A stretch of 64,000 nt of DNA from Commensalibacter papalotli (ex Servin-Garciduenas et al. 2014). Its GTDB lineage: Bacteria; Pseudomonadota; Alphaproteobacteria; Acetobacterales; Acetobacteraceae. Every line of letters starts with the position of its first letter. The first letter of the stretch is position 1. Made by a program: the position numbers and the translations under genes. The stretch lies in the NCBI RefSeq assembly GCF_000527695.1, contig NZ_ATSX01000002.1, positions 248,001 through 312,000 of the forward strand, in the 5' to 3' direction. Positions 17,645 through 27,775 of this stretch are shown piece by piece. The notes below the pieces were generated by a model. The model ran no database searches and had not been told where the DNA came from. It saw only the letters and a list, made by a program, of their open reading frames with translations.

Positions 17645-18832
17645 TTAACGATTGAACGCATTACGTAAAGTGTCAACAAGGTCAGCCTGTTCCCAAGTAA
17701 AATTATCTTTCTTGAGATCAGGCGTACGACCAAAATGACCATAAGCTGCAGTTTCTCTGTAAATTGGACGGTTCAAGCGTAAATGCTTACGAATCCCCCT
17801 TGGAGATAAATCCATCACTTCACGAAGAACTTTTTCGAGTTTTTCTTCATTAATATCTTTACCACTATTATGTAAATCAACATAAACAGATAAAGGATGA
17901 GAAACACCAATAGCATATGAAATCTGTAACGTACAGCTATCGGCAAGACCTGCTGCAACAATATTTTTTGCTAGGTAACGACAGGCATATGCTGCAGAAC
18001 GATCAACCTTGGTTGGATCTTTACCAGAGAACGCCCCACCACCATGCGGTGCAGCCCCACCATATGTATCAACAATGATTTTACGCCCTGTTAATCCACA
18101 ATCTCCATCTGGGCCACCAATAATGAATAGGCCTGTTGGGTTGACATAAAATTCATCTTCAGGACACATCCAGCCTTCAGGAAGTGTATTGGTGATTAGT
18201 TCACGTAATGTATCACGAATATCACTTTGTTTCATGGCTTCTTCATGTTGAGTTGACAACACAATAGAAGTCGCCTTAACAGGTTTACCATTTACATATT
18301 GTAAAGTAACTTGGCTTTTTGCGTCAGGAAGGAAACCTTTTCCTTTTGGATCACTGGATTTACGAAGATCATTTAGATTTTGTAAAATCTTATGAGCATA
18401 GTAAATTGGTGCAGGCATTAAGCTGTCTGTTTCTGTGGTAGCATACCCAAACATGATCCCTTGGTCACCAGCACCTTCATCTTTACCTTCCCCACTGTCC
18501 ACACCCATAGCAATATGAGCAGACTGTGCATGAAGAAGGTTTAAGGCACTAGCATTTCTCCATGAAAAGCCCTCTTGATCGTAACCGATTTCTTTTACGG
18601 TTTCACGAGCCTTTTCAATAAGCAATTCTTTGGTAATGCTTTCTGGGCCACGAACTTCACCAGCCAAAATAATTTGGTTTGTGGTGACAAGAGTTTCACA
18701 AGCTACGCGAGCTTCTGGATCGGCTGCAAGATATGTATCCAATACGGCATCACTGATACGATCAGCAACTTTGTCTGGATGTCCTTCAGATACTGATTCA
18801 GAAGCGAACAGAAAATCGCTATTGTTTCGCAT
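17645..18832 (-). CDS. metK: S-adenosylmethionine synthetase
   Basis: A 395-residue cytoplasmic enzyme that makes SAM from methionine and ATP. Family signatures are [20 protein letters not shown] at residues 11-30, [12 protein letters not shown] near residue 121 and [19 protein letters not shown] near residue 265. ATG start; full length. The SAM supplies the methyltransferases in this window (RsmE, TrmB, the EtfB methyltransferase). It lies between dapB and trmB on the minus strand, with a promoter-like sequence 50-77 bases upstream. I looked for a SAM riboswitch in the leader and did not recognise one. Confidence 0.96.
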   Translation of the reverse strand: MRNNSDFLFASESVSEGHPDKVADRISDAVLDTYLAADPEARVACETLVTTNQIILAGEVRGPESITKELLIEKARETVKEIGYDQEGFSWRNASALNLLHAQSAHIAMGVDSGEGKDEGAGDQGIMFGYATTETDSLMPAPIYYAHKILQNLNDLRKSSDPKGKGFLPDAKSQVTLQYVNGKPVKATSIVLSTQHEEAMKQSDIRDTLRELITNTLPEGWMCPEDEFYVNPTGLFIIGGPDGDCGLTGRKIIVDTYGGAAPHGGGAFSGKDPTKVDRSAAYACRYLAKNIVAAGLADSCTLQISYAIGVSHPLSVYVDLHNSGKDINEEKLEKVLREVMDLSPRGIRKHLRLNRPIYRETAAYGHFGRTPDLKKDNFTWEQADLVDTLRNAFNR

Positions 18833-18880
18833 AATTTTTCTGCTATCCCATCTAATTAAATGTAAAAAAACGAATTTGTT

Positions 18881-18909
18881 AACAGACCCTTTTGTGACCT
18901 CTACGTCAA
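18881..18909 (-). promoter_or_regulatory. sigma70-type promoter candidate for metK
   Basis: On the minus strand TTGACG (-35, 18904-18909) and TCTGTT (-10, 18881-18886) are separated by 17 bases, about 50 bases before the metK start. The -35 is strong, the -10 weak. Confidence 0.4.
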
Positions 18910-18933
18910 GAGCAAAAGTAAAAAAAACTTTGT

Positions 18934-19731
18934 TTATTGCACAGGATCAAGTCCCAAAACATGGGTCATACCATATAAATTTGCTGGTTTTCCTGCACTC
19001 CAAAAAGCAGAACGAACAGCCCCTTTGGCAAAAATACGACGATCAAATGCTTTATGAGTCAGGCTAATTTCTTCGACATCAGACAAGAAAAGAGCACTAT
19101 GTTCCCCCACAATTTGTCCACCACGAAGGGCTGCAAATCCGATGGCACCTTCTTTACGGGCGCCAGTCACACCGTCACGCCCAGATTCTTTTACATCTTT
19201 AAGTTGCACATTTCTTGCTTTGGCAATAGATTCCCCAATAGCCAAAGCTGTACCAGAAGGGGCATCCACTTTTTGACGATGATGGGTTTCAATAATTTCG
19301 GCATCATATTGATTGGCAGGTAATGCCTTTGCCAATTCACCTGCAAGGCGCATCATTAATGTTACACCTGGTGAAAAATTCGCGGCTTGTATCACAGGTA
19401 TTGTGCTTGCGGCTTCACGAATTAATCGTTGAGTTTCTTCATCAATTCCAGTTGTTCCCAAAACCCATGCAACATCGCTGTTTTTAAAGGCTTTGGCATG
19501 AGTTGCAGTAATCGCTGCATTGGTAAAGTCAATAATGACATCACTTACTTGGATCAGCGCATCAATAGTATCAAAGACTGGAATGGTATCAGATGCATTT
19601 TTGATATCTTTGGATAAAGATGTCCCACCTGATAAAATTGCGTTTTCTTGTTGTTGGACTTCTTCTACTAATAAACGCCCAACACGCCCAGTAATACCAG
19701 CAATACCAATTCGTAAAGGAGATGATGTCAT
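18934..19731 (-). CDS. dapB: 4-hydroxy-tetrahydrodipicolinate reductase
   Basis: A 265-residue NAD(P)H enzyme of the lysine/diaminopimelate pathway. It shows the N-terminal dinucleotide site [13 protein letters not shown] (about residues 8-20), the TTGID loop, and the catalytic segment [15 protein letters not shown] near residue 150, with the His-His and Lys expected for tetrahydrodipicolinate binding. ATG start. It follows dnaJ by 28 bases, which suggests read-through from the chaperone operon, an arrangement that couples cell-wall precursor supply to heat-shock genes without an obvious mechanistic reason. Confidence 0.94.
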   Translation of the reverse strand: MTSSPLRIGIAGITGRVGRLLVEEVQQQENAILSGGTSLSKDIKNASDTIPVFDTIDALIQVSDVIIDFTNAAITATHAKAFKNSDVAWVLGTTGIDEETQRLIREAASTIPVIQAANFSPGVTLMMRLAGELAKALPANQYDAEIIETHHRQKVDAPSGTALAIGESIAKARNVQLKDVKESGRDGVTGARKEGAIGFAALRGGQIVGEHSALFLSDVEEISLTHKAFDRRIFAKGAVRSAFWSAGKPANLYGMTHVLGLDPVQ

Positions 19732-19759
19732 TTTAAAACTTTCATATTAAGAAATAGAA

Positions 19760-20887
19760 TTAAGATTTACCCTCAAAGAAATCTCTAACCTTGCTAAAGA
19801 ATCCTGATGTTTCTGGGCTGCCGTGATCGTGTCCGTCTTGAGATTCATTTTCAAATTCTTCAAGAAGTTCTTTTTGACGTTTCGTAAGGTTTTGAGGCGT
19901 TTCAACTTTGACCTCAATATACATATCACCACGAGAAGAAGATCTTAATACAGAGAACCCTTTGCCACGGAGGCGAAATTGTTTGCCAGATTGTGTTCCT
20001 GTTGGAATTTTAACTTTGGTTCTGCCGCCGTCAATAATGGGAACTTCAATTTCTGCCCCCAATGCTGCTTGGGTCATTCTTACAGGAATACGACAGAAAA
20101 TTGTTCCACCATCACGTTGAAATATTTCATGCGGTAATACACTCACATGAACGTATAAATCACCAGGTGGGGTGCCATTGCTGCCGGCTTCACCTTCACC
20201 AGCGATGCGGATTCGGGTTCCATCTTCAATTCCTGCTGGAATATCAATTTCAAGCTCTTTTTCTTGACTTTCCAAGCCAGTACCTTGACACTTTTTACAA
20301 GGGTTGCTGATGACTTGACCTGATCCATGACAGGTATGACATGGGCGTTCCACAAGGAAGAAACCTTGTTGAGACCTGATTTTCCCAGCACCATGACATG
20401 TCGGACATGTTTTACTACCTTGATTTTTATCTTCTGAACCCGATCCATCACAGCTTGAACAAGATTTCTTGCTTTGATATTTAACTGTTTTCTTTATACC
20501 TGAAAAAGCTTCAGTCAGTTGAATTTCTGTTTGAACTTGAATATCTGCCCCAGTGCGTCTTTGTCCTTGACCACCACGGCGCATCCCCATCATGTCGCCA
20601 AACATATCAAAGATATCACCAAAACCACCCGCGCCAAAACCACCAGCACCAGGTCCACCATTTTGGAAAGCATCATGACCATATTGGTCATAGGCAGCCT
20701 TTTTTTGCTCGTCTTTTAAAATGTCATAGGCTTCGTTAATCTCTTTAAACTTAGCTTCTGCTTCTGGATCCCCTTGGTTACGATCGGGATGATATTTCAT
20801 TGCCTTTTTACGATAGGCCTGTTTTATTTCTACTTGGGTCGCAGTGCGGCTGATTTTCAGCACTTCATAATAATCACGTTTAGACAT
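19760..20887 (-). CDS. dnaJ: chaperone protein DnaJ
   Basis: A 375-residue Hsp40 co-chaperone of DnaK. Domain order is J domain (residues 1-70, with HPD in YHPDRNQGD), a Gly/Phe-rich linker (residues 77-105), four CxxCxGxG-type zinc repeats (about residues 140-210: CSSCDGSG, CPTCHGAG, CHTCHGSG, CKKCQGTG), then the substrate-binding C-terminal domains. Start at ATG 20887; an in-frame TTG four codons upstream would only add MRVS. Downstream of dnaK, with a hairpin in the gap. Confidence 0.96.
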   Translation of the reverse strand: MSKRDYYEVLKISRTATQVEIKQAYRKKAMKYHPDRNQGDPEAEAKFKEINEAYDILKDEQKKAAYDQYGHDAFQNGGPGAGGFGAGGFGDIFDMFGDMMGMRRGGQGQRRTGADIQVQTEIQLTEAFSGIKKTVKYQSKKSCSSCDGSGSEDKNQGSKTCPTCHGAGKIRSQQGFFLVERPCHTCHGSGQVISNPCKKCQGTGLESQEKELEIDIPAGIEDGTRIRIAGEGEAGSNGTPPGDLYVHVSVLPHEIFQRDGGTIFCRIPVRMTQAALGAEIEVPIIDGGRTKVKIPTGTQSGKQFRLRGKGFSVLRSSSRGDMYIEVKVETPQNLTKRQKELLEEFENESQDGHDHGSPETSGFFSKVRDFFEGKS

Positions 20888-20928
20888 TGATACTCTCAAA
20901 ACAACTTATTTTGGTGTATAATAAATTA

Positions 20929-20989
20929 GCCCGCCTTCGGAAAGAAGCGCGGGCCTCAAATTAATTTAAGATATATAGCTATATATCTT
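20929..20989 (-). promoter_or_regulatory. hairpin and 22-bp palindrome in the dnaK-dnaJ gap
   Basis: Two structures lie between dnaK and dnaJ. One is a GC-rich stem, GCCCGC-CTTC against GAAG-GCGGGC (20929-20954), followed on the minus strand by TAATTTATT, resembling a weak terminator. The other is a perfect palindrome of 11-base arms, AAGATATATAG/CTATATATCTT (20968-20989). Together they could lower dnaJ relative to dnaK or protect the dnaK mRNA end. Confidence 0.55.
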
Positions 20990-21014
20990 ATTTATTTAGA
21001 TACCTGCGAAATGA

Positions 21015-22934
21015 TCAGGTAGACTTTTTATCGTTATTGCTGACATCTTCAAAGTCTGCATCAACAACATTTTCTTCAGGTTTTTCAGAATTTTCTTGGT
21101 TGCCTGCTGAACCCGCAGCATCAGCACCGCCAGTTGCTTTGTAAATTGTTTCACCAATTTTCATTAATAGTTGAGAAAGCTTTTCTGTTGCTGCTTTAAG
21201 TTCAGCGACATCATTGCTTTCTTTTTTGCCTTTAACATCAGCAACAGCAGTTTCAATTTCTGTTTTTGTTGCGTCATCAAGTTTATCACCATGTTCTTGT
21301 AGATTTTTCTCTACTTGAGCAACCAATGAATCTGCTTGATTTCGGGTTTCAACCATTTCTTTTTTGGCTTTGTCTGCATCAGCATTTGCTTCTGCATCTT
21401 TAACCATGGTTTCAATATCCGCATCTGATAAACCACCAGAAGCTTGGATTTTAATTTGTTGTTCTTTACCTGTTGCTTTGTCTTTTGCAGATACAGAAAC
21501 AATACCGTTCGCATCAATATCAAATGTTACTTCAATCTGAGGAACGCCACGAGGTGCAGGGGCAATACCTGTTAAGTCGAAGTTACCTAGCAATTTATTG
21601 TCGGCGGCCATTTCACGTTCGCCTTGACATACGCGAATGGTAACAGCGCTTTGGTTGTCTTCAGCAGTAGAGAAAGTTTGGCTTTTCTTTGTTGGAATCG
21701 TTGTATTTCTGTCGATTAAACGGGTAAATACACCACCCAAAGTTTCAATACCCAAAGATAGTGGGGTAACGTCTAATAAAAGAACGTCTTTAACATCACC
21801 TTTTAATACCGCACCTTGAATAGCAGCTCCAATAGCAACAACTTCATCAGGGTTTACGTTACGTGCAGGTTCTTTACCAAAGAATTCTTTAACGGTTTCA
21901 ATAACCTTAGGCATACGGGTCATACCACCCACCAAGATTACTTCGTCAATACCACCAGCAGATAATGCAGCATCTTTCAATGCAGCTTTACAAGGATCAA
22001 GTGTTCTTTTGATTAAATCTTCAACCAAGCTTTCTAATTTTGCACGGCTTAGTTTAAGTACCAAATGTTTTGGTCCAGAAGCATCAGCAGTGATAAATGG
22101 AAGGTTGATTTCGGTTTCTTTAGATGAAGATAGTTCAATTTTAGCTTTTTCAGCAGCTTCTTTTAAACGTTGAAGTGCGAGTTTGTCGCCACGAAGATCA
22201 ATTCCTTGTTCTTTTTTGAATTCATCTGCAAGGAATTCAATAATACGAGAATCGAAATCTTCACCCCCAAGGAATGTGTCACCGTTGGTTGATTTAACTT
22301 CGATCACACCGTCAGAGATTTCCAAAACAGAAATATCAAAAGTACCACCACCCAAGTCATACACTGCAATGGTGCCACTGTTTTTCTTTTCTAACCCATA
22401 AGCCAATGCAGCAGCTGTTGGTTCGTTAATAATACGAAGAACTTCTAGTCCTGCGATTCTGCCAGCATCTTTGGTTGCTTGACGTTGTGCATCGTTAAAG
22501 TAAGCAGGAACGGTAATAACAGCTTGTGTAACTTTTTCACCAAGATAAGATTCTGCTGTTTCTTTCATTTTTCCAAGAATGAATGCAGATATTTGTGATG
22601 GTGCATATTTTTTGCCGCGTGCTTCAACCCATGCGTCGCCATTGTCGCCTTTGACAATGTCATAAGCAACGAGTTTTTTATCGCGTTCTACTAGTTTATC
22701 GTCATAACGACGACCAATTAATCTTTTTACAGCATATAAAGTGTTTGTAGGATTGGTTACAGCTTGTCTTTTTGCAGATTGACCAACCAACATTTCGTCA
22801 CCTTCAGTGAAAGCAACCATTGATGGGGTTGTACGTGCGCCTTCGCTGTTTTCGATAACTTTTGTTTCATTCCCTTCACGGATTGAAATACAAGAGTTTG
22901 TTGTACCTAAATCGATACCAATAACTTTACTCAT
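21015..22934 (-). CDS. dnaK: chaperone protein DnaK (Hsp70)
   Basis: A 639-residue ATP-dependent chaperone. Actin-like ATPase domain: [11 protein letters not shown] at the start, [16 protein letters not shown] near residue 190, and [10 protein letters not shown] near residue 335. Linker [18 protein letters not shown]; substrate-binding domain; Asp/Glu-rich C-terminus ending in a VVDADFEDV-type tail that recruits cofactors. Start at ATG 22934, chosen because AAGGAG lies 8 bases upstream; an upstream in-frame extension to 22982 does not belong to the protein. Candidate sigma32 promoter at 23059-23088. Confidence 0.97.
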   Translation of the reverse strand: MSKVIGIDLGTTNSCISIREGNETKVIENSEGARTTPSMVAFTEGDEMLVGQSAKRQAVTNPTNTLYAVKRLIGRRYDDKLVERDKKLVAYDIVKGDNGDAWVEARGKKYAPSQISAFILGKMKETAESYLGEKVTQAVITVPAYFNDAQRQATKDAGRIAGLEVLRIINEPTAAALAYGLEKKNSGTIAVYDLGGGTFDISVLEISDGVIEVKSTNGDTFLGGEDFDSRIIEFLADEFKKEQGIDLRGDKLALQRLKEAAEKAKIELSSSKETEINLPFITADASGPKHLVLKLSRAKLESLVEDLIKRTLDPCKAALKDAALSAGGIDEVILVGGMTRMPKVIETVKEFFGKEPARNVNPDEVVAIGAAIQGAVLKGDVKDVLLLDVTPLSLGIETLGGVFTRLIDRNTTIPTKKSQTFSTAEDNQSAVTIRVCQGEREMAADNKLLGNFDLTGIAPAPRGVPQIEVTFDIDANGIVSVSAKDKATGKEQQIKIQASGGLSDADIETMVKDAEANADADKAKKEMVETRNQADSLVAQVEKNLQEHGDKLDDATKTEIETAVADVKGKKESNDVAELKAATEKLSQLLMKIGETIYKATGGADAAGSAGNQENSEKPEENVVDADFEDVSNNDKKST

Positions 22935-23058
22935 TAATAAGCTCCTTTTAGCAACTTTTATAAGACCCGAAGCGTCTTGCAAAAGTCCTTTTTTTTAAAA
23001 TATTATCACTACTATGATCTCCCAATTTTGGCTAAGCCACAGGAGTGATATAAACTAT

Positions 23059-23088
23059 AAATATGTATCCTTGAGTTTTGATTCAAGG
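23059..23088 (-). promoter_or_regulatory. candidate heat-shock (sigma32) promoter of dnaK
   Basis: Minus strand CTTG (23084-23087), 18 bases, then CATATTT (23059-23065), close to the alphaproteobacterial sigma32 pattern CTTG-N17/18-CYTAT-T. The -35 also sits in an inverted repeat CCTTGA/TCAAGG. About 125 bases upstream of the dnaK start. No CIRCE element was seen and no hrcA is present. Confidence 0.4.
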
Positions 23089-23162
23089 AAAAATTATCTA
23101 ATACTATATTATACATAAAACTTTCATTAAGTCAGCAACTTAATCAAAGTTAATATCAGTTT

Positions 23163-23786
23163 TTATTCTTTTTTCTCGCCTGCTTTGGATACAATAACCA
23201 TTGCGGGTTTTAATAGACGGTTATTTAATGTCCATGTAGGCGTCCAGCTTTGTATAACAGTTCCCGCGGGATGCTCATCAGAAGGTTGTTCTGCCATAGC
23301 TTGATGTTTGTTGGCATCGAATGCAGCCCCAGTTGGATCTTCATATTTAATACCATTTTTTTCTAGGACTTGAAGAAATGAACGTTCTGTGCTTTCAAAA
23401 CCTTCACGCATTTTGGTAAGAATTGGATCTTCATCTTCCGATTTTGGAGGAAGGCTATCGATGCCACGGCGTAGATTTTCAGCTGCCTCAACAACGTCAC
23501 GAGCGAATTTCTGCACTGCGTATAAACGTGTATCTTCGAGCTCTTTTTTATGGCGGTTGCGGAGATTTTGGTTTTCTGCTTCTGAACGCAACCAGCTGTC
23601 TTTGGCTTCTTGTAATTCAGTTTGCAGTTTTTCAACTGGATCTATTTCAACAGCAACATCCTCGGCAGCGTTTTTTGTTTCTGTGGAGGTTTGATTAAAA
23701 ATGCTTTCATGTCCAGAGGACACATCTTCTTGTACAGAGCCATTGCTAGCCTCTGTTTCATTTTTTTCATGTTCTTGTTGTGTCAT
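23163..23786 (-). CDS. grpE: nucleotide exchange factor GrpE
   Basis: A 207-residue homodimeric co-chaperone that releases ADP from DnaK. The first 55 residues are acidic and disordered. Residues 55-115 form the long paired helix, with LRSEAENQNLRNRHKKELED, and the C-terminal beta domain has the GAAFDANKHQAMAEQPSDEH and VIQSWTPTWTLNNRLLKPAMVIVSK stretches typical of GrpE. It is the first of the grpE-dnaK-dnaJ-dapB series, separated from dnaK by 228 bases carrying a promoter candidate. Confidence 0.94.
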   Translation of the reverse strand: MTQQEHEKNETEASNGSVQEDVSSGHESIFNQTSTETKNAAEDVAVEIDPVEKLQTELQEAKDSWLRSEAENQNLRNRHKKELEDTRLYAVQKFARDVVEAAENLRRGIDSLPPKSEDEDPILTKMREGFESTERSFLQVLEKNGIKYEDPTGAAFDANKHQAMAEQPSDEHPAGTVIQSWTPTWTLNNRLLKPAMVIVSKAGEKKE

Positions 23787-24062
23787 AATAATTTATGTAC
23801 TTTTGTTGTTAACATTTATGATAAAAACAAGCTCTTATTTTTCATAACAAACTTGCAGATAATTTAGAATCTAAAACTATCATACTTCTATTTTAATAAA
23901 ATTTATAAAAGATAACAAGGAATTCAAATAAGAATTACAATATGCTGACCAAGTTAAATGGTTTTTATTTTAAATATATATGGTAATTAGGGCGTAATGC
24001 GTATTTTTTGCCATTATTGGTTTGTATATATAATTTTGATTTTCATGAATGGAGTAATCGAT

Positions 24063-24776
24063 ATGGAAGCAGGAAAATATGTGATTGCGTTAGTAGATGA
24101 TGATCGCAATATTTTAACCTCTGTCTTTATGATGTTAGAAGCTGATGGTTTTGCTGTGCAAACATATACAGATGGTGAAAGTGCTTTGCAGGGGTTATTG
24201 TCACGCCCTGTAGATTTGGCCGTCCTAGATATTAAAATGCCTCGTATGGATGGAATTGAACTTTTACAAAGACTTCGTAATCGTTCTCAAATGCCAGTGA
24301 TTATGTTGTCTTCTAAAGATGAAGAAATAGATCAGCTAATGGGTTTGCGTTTGGGTGCTGATGATTATATTACCAAACCTTTTTCACAACGTTTATTATT
24401 GGAACGTATCCGAGCGTTATTAAGGCGTAATGATGTAAATAAAATAGAAGTAGAAGGAGGGGGGGCTGCCAATGGGATGGTGGTGCGCGGATCTTTGACT
24501 TTGGATGATTTGCGTCATCAATGTCGTTGGAATAACGAAGATATCCAATTAACCGTTACCGAGTTTTTGTTAACCAAAGCGCTGGCGATGCGTCCTGGTT
24601 TGGTTAAGTCAAGAGACCAGTTGATTGATGCTGCTTATGGTGAGAATATTTATGTTGATGATCGGACCATAGACAGTCATATTAAACGGATTCGTAAGAA
24701 GTTTCGTCAGGTTGATTCTGAGTTTAATAAAATAGAAACATTATACGGTATTGGATATCGATATAAGGAAGACTGA
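24063..24776 (+). CDS. chvI: response regulator ChvI (OmpR family)
   Basis: A 237-residue two-domain regulator. The receiver domain shows acidic DDD (residues 12-14), phospho-acceptor Asp56 in VLDIKMP, and the ITKPF lysine. The OmpR/PhoB winged helix ends in [14 protein letters not shown] and [10 protein letters not shown]. Start at ATG 24063 with GGAG 8 bases upstream; a frame opening at 23997 would add an unlikely hydrophobic leader. It sits 28 bases before chvG. ChvGI systems of alphaproteobacteria respond to acid and envelope stress, controlling outer-membrane and polysaccharide genes; that role is carried over from homologues. Confidence 0.9.
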   Translation: MEAGKYVIALVDDDRNILTSVFMMLEADGFAVQTYTDGESALQGLLSRPVDLAVLDIKMPRMDGIELLQRLRNRSQMPVIMLSSKDEEIDQLMGLRLGADDYITKPFSQRLLLERIRALLRRNDVNKIEVEGGGAANGMVVRGSLTLDDLRHQCRWNNEDIQLTVTEFLLTKALAMRPGLVKSRDQLIDAAYGENIYVDDRTIDSHIKRIRKKFRQVDSEFNKIETLYGIGYRYKED

Positions 24777-24804
24777 TCGATAGGTCAGGTCACTTTAATT
24801 AAAG

Positions 24805-26610
24805 ATGAAGCATATTTTTTCCTGTTTAAGGCGTGATAAAGCGGATTTAACCTCTAAAATAAATTATAAAGCACGCTTTTCATCCCTTTTAATGCGGCGC
24901 ATTTTATTGGTTAATGCTCTGCCATTGGTCGTTTTAGTAGCAACACTCCTTTATTTAAATCAATTTCAAAATAGCCTTTTGGAAACAGAAGTTACAGCAT
25001 TGCGAGAGCAAGCGAAGATTTATGCTGGTGCCTTGGGACAAAGTGCAACGCGTAAAATTAAAGATCAAATGATCTCTGAGGGTGGTTTTGAGGTGATGTT
25101 TACCCAAAAACCAATAGATATTCATTTTTTATCTGTTGAATTGGCACAGCCTCTGTTGTTAAGCTTGACAGAGCCGAGCCCTAATGTCCGTGCACGCGTT
25201 TATGCCCCAGATGGTCAGTTAGTTGTTGATAGTGGTGTTGAAGGTAAGGAGAAACAATATTTATATAAACAGGGAGCGCAATCATCTTTACCCTCTTATA
25301 ATAAAAAATATAAAAATGAATTTCATAAGGTAAATACAGAGAATGAGAAGGTAATTAATACACGATATGATACTGTGTTGGAAAAGGTTTATACTCATTT
25401 ATTAAGTTGGATGCCCTATTCTGGAGAGCGGAAAATTAAGAATTTGTCAGTGAATGCTGACCCAGAGGCTGTACCCAATGCTGTAAAAAAATATTTACAA
25501 TTTACAAATGATCCTAATAGTCAAGAAATGCCCCCTTATATTCGTAGGGCTGTGGATCATCGTTTATTAATTACGATTTCAGAGCCTATTGTACATCAAG
25601 GAAAAACGGTTGGAATTATCCAGTTAACCAGAGAGGCAACCAATGTAGATAAGGCTTTATTTGCAGTTCGCTCTTCAATTTTAGTTTTATTTTTACTTGC
25701 CTTAATCATTACTGTTTTAATGTCTTGGTATTTGTCGCTAACGATCGCTAGGCCTTTATTGGTTTTGGCTATTGCAACGCACAGAATGCGCGATTCTGTT
25801 CGTCCAACAGGTATGGTTCCTCAGCAGCTGTTAAGTCGAAAGGATGAAATTGGTGATTTGGCCAGGGCATTACAGGATAGTGCTAAGGCCTTATGGACTA
25901 GAATGGGGGCTATTGAACGATTTGCAGCAGATGTCAGTCATGAGTTAAAAAACCCTCTATCTTCGATTCGATCTGCTATAGAGTTATTACCCAGAATTTC
26001 TGATCCAGAGCATAAAAAGCGTTTATTTTATGTGGTTCGTGATGATGTGAGTAGATTAGATCGTTTAATTACAGATATTGCCAGTTCTAGTCGTATTGAA
26101 ACAGAAATGTCTCGTACGACTCCAGAGGCTGTTGAAGTGATGCCAATTTATAAATTATTATCCGAGTTATATGAGGCAACATATAAACCAAATGATCCCC
26201 ATATTATCGTTGAAATAGATTCCGATCCTCATCAGCAAAATTTAAAAGTATTAGCAGTGGAAGACCGATTAGTACAAGTTTTGCGTAATCTTATTGGAAA
26301 CGCAATCTCGTTTTCCCCTCCTAATGGTTTGATTTCTTTGTCAGTTAAAGCAACTAAGGATCGGGTTGAGTTGATTGTAAGTGATCAGGGGCCTGGTATT
26401 CCAGAAAATAAATTAAATAGTATTTTTGAACGGTTTTATACAGAACGTCCAGAGGGTGAAAATTTTGGACAACATTCAGGGTTGGGGCTTTCTATTTGTA
26501 GACAAATTGTTGTTGCATTAAAAGGAACGATTCAGGCGCACAATCAACATGATGAGCAAGGAAAAATTGTTGGTGCTCGTTTTATTGTTTCTTTGCCTAG
26601 GGTGATATGA
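24805..26610 (+). CDS. chvG: sensor histidine kinase ChvG
   Basis: A 601-residue inner-membrane kinase. TM1 lies near residues 32-52, a periplasmic stimulus-sensing domain spans about 55-290, and TM2 lies near residues 293-315. A HAMP domain follows, then DHp helix with FAADVSHELKNPLSSIRSA (phospho-His379) and an ATPase domain with N box (RNLIGNAISF), VSDQGPGIP, FERFYT and SGLGLSICRQI. The partner regulator ChvI is immediately upstream. In many alphaproteobacteria HPr kinase and PTS genes follow chvG; here they do not, and an ompW gene follows after 310 bases. Confidence 0.92.
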   Translation: MKHIFSCLRRDKADLTSKINYKARFSSLLMRRILLVNALPLVVLVATLLYLNQFQNSLLETEVTALREQAKIYAGALGQSATRKIKDQMISEGGFEVMFTQKPIDIHFLSVELAQPLLLSLTEPSPNVRARVYAPDGQLVVDSGVEGKEKQYLYKQGAQSSLPSYNKKYKNEFHKVNTENEKVINTRYDTVLEKVYTHLLSWMPYSGERKIKNLSVNADPEAVPNAVKKYLQFTNDPNSQEMPPYIRRAVDHRLLITISEPIVHQGKTVGIIQLTREATNVDKALFAVRSSILVLFLLALIITVLMSWYLSLTIARPLLVLAIATHRMRDSVRPTGMVPQQLLSRKDEIGDLARALQDSAKALWTRMGAIERFAADVSHELKNPLSSIRSAIELLPRISDPEHKKRLFYVVRDDVSRLDRLITDIASSSRIETEMSRTTPEAVEVMPIYKLLSELYEATYKPNDPHIIVEIDSDPHQQNLKVLAVEDRLVQVLRNLIGNAISFSPPNGLISLSVKATKDRVELIVSDQGPGIPENKLNSIFERFYTERPEGENFGQHSGLGLSICRQIVVALKGTIQAHNQHDEQGKIVGARFIVSLPRVI

Positions 26611-26920
26611 TAAATATATCACGATACAATGTGGGTTAATGGTGTAAATAGGATACATTTTTTTCGATTCGTTTTGCGCTTTATATATTTTGAAAACATG
26701 CATTAAAAATGCTTTAAAAAATTGATTTTTTTTGTTTTTTTTGCAGTTTTCAAGGGGTGCTCTAGGAAAGTAGTTTTTCTAAGCTTGAAAAACAGTTGTT
26801 TTTAAGCAACATGTTTTTTTGTTGAAGCTGAATATGAGTTTTTTTGATTGATTAGATAGCGACTAGATTTTATTAAAAAGAGGTATAGTTCCTTTGCTAA
26901 GTCAGTAAGGTTTTTCGAAT
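26611..26920. other. 310-base spacer between chvG and ompW with a hairpin and T-tract
   Basis: No gene seen. A hairpin at 26783-26107 equivalent, that is bases 26783-26807 (GCTT..AAAAAC, loop AGTT, GTTTTT..AAGC), is followed six bases later by a T7 run at 26814-26820, suggesting a terminator for chvG or the end of a small RNA. The ompW promoter should lie after it (26840-26905). AT-rich throughout. Confidence 0.4.
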
Positions 26921-27757
26921 ATGAAAAAGTCATTAAGTCGTATCGCTATAGCTGCTGCTATGCTTGCTCCTGCAGCAGGTTATGCGCAAAATTACTCAAA
27001 TACAAATTTGGGTCCAGCTGTTAACCAAGCACAAAATTCAGCATCAGTGCCAATGGTGAGAGAAGAAATTTGGGCATCAGGTTGGAGTGGAAAAGTCCAA
27101 TATCGTGATGTTCCAATGTATAAAACACCAAAAGCACCAAAGCCACATTGCGGTGTGTTTCAAACTTGTCCTGGTGTAACTAAAATTGGTCTTGGAAAGG
27201 GTGACTTTATTGTACGTTTAGGCGCATTAGCAACAATTGCTAATAACACAAGCAGCCGGACTTCAGTTGGTGGACGTGTTACAGCATCTAACGGCGTAAT
27301 GGCAGAATTAAGTGCAAATTACTTTGTTACTGATAACTTAGCTTTTGAATTGATTGCATCTAGTACTCGCCACAGTATCTGGGCCAAAGGAACAGCTGCT
27401 GGAGATGTTCATGTTGGTAAAGCATGGGTTCTTCCTCCTACACTTACTGCACAATGGCATTTTCGTCCACATAAAGCATTTAATCCATATGTTGGTGTTG
27501 GCTTAACGGTTGCTTTCTGGCATAATATTAAACCAGGTGGTGGCATTGTTCAAAAATTGGGCATGGAAACCACGGTTGGACCATCTTTCAATGTAGGGTT
27601 TGACTATCAACTTGTTGGAAACTGGTTCTTTAATGTCGATGCAAAACAAATGTTGTTAAATCAACGTGCGCATCTTAATGACAGTCCAGGCAGAATTGAT
27701 GCTCGTACTTCTTTGAACCCTACAGTGGTTAGTGGGGGTATTGGGTATCGCTTTTAA
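26921..27757 (+). CDS. ompW: OmpW-family outer membrane protein
   Basis: A 278-residue protein with a signal peptide (KKSLSRIAIAAAMLAPAAGYAQ). Alternating hydrophobic strands fit a small beta-barrel of the OmpW type, including GKGDFIVRLGALATI, ELSANYFVTDNLAFELIAS and GVGLTVAFWHN. It ends GIGYRF, with the aromatic C-terminal residue recognised by the Bam machinery. The first ~80 mature residues, with a Cys pair (HCGVFQTC), are longer than in most OmpW proteins. OmpW forms a narrow hydrophobic channel. It lies after the chvIG pair and just before hemN. Confidence 0.85.
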   Translation: MKKSLSRIAIAAAMLAPAAGYAQNYSNTNLGPAVNQAQNSASVPMVREEIWASGWSGKVQYRDVPMYKTPKAPKPHCGVFQTCPGVTKIGLGKGDFIVRLGALATIANNTSSRTSVGGRVTASNGVMAELSANYFVTDNLAFELIASSTRHSIWAKGTAAGDVHVGKAWVLPPTLTAQWHFRPHKAFNPYVGVGLTVAFWHNIKPGGGIVQKLGMETTVGPSFNVGFDYQLVGNWFFNVDAKQMLLNQRAHLNDSPGRIDARTSLNPTVVSGGIGYRF

Positions 27758-27775
27758 CCATTTGCGGAGTTCGGA

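Noticed and set aside
18833-18933. Possible SAM riboswitch upstream of metK
   Set aside because: I looked for SAM-II and other SAM aptamer cores and saw none; only a promoter-like pair was found.
22963-22979. AAGAC/GTCTT hairpin in the dnaK leader as a possible RNA thermometer
   Set aside because: The stem is short and does not cover the ribosome site, so no thermosensor can be claimed.
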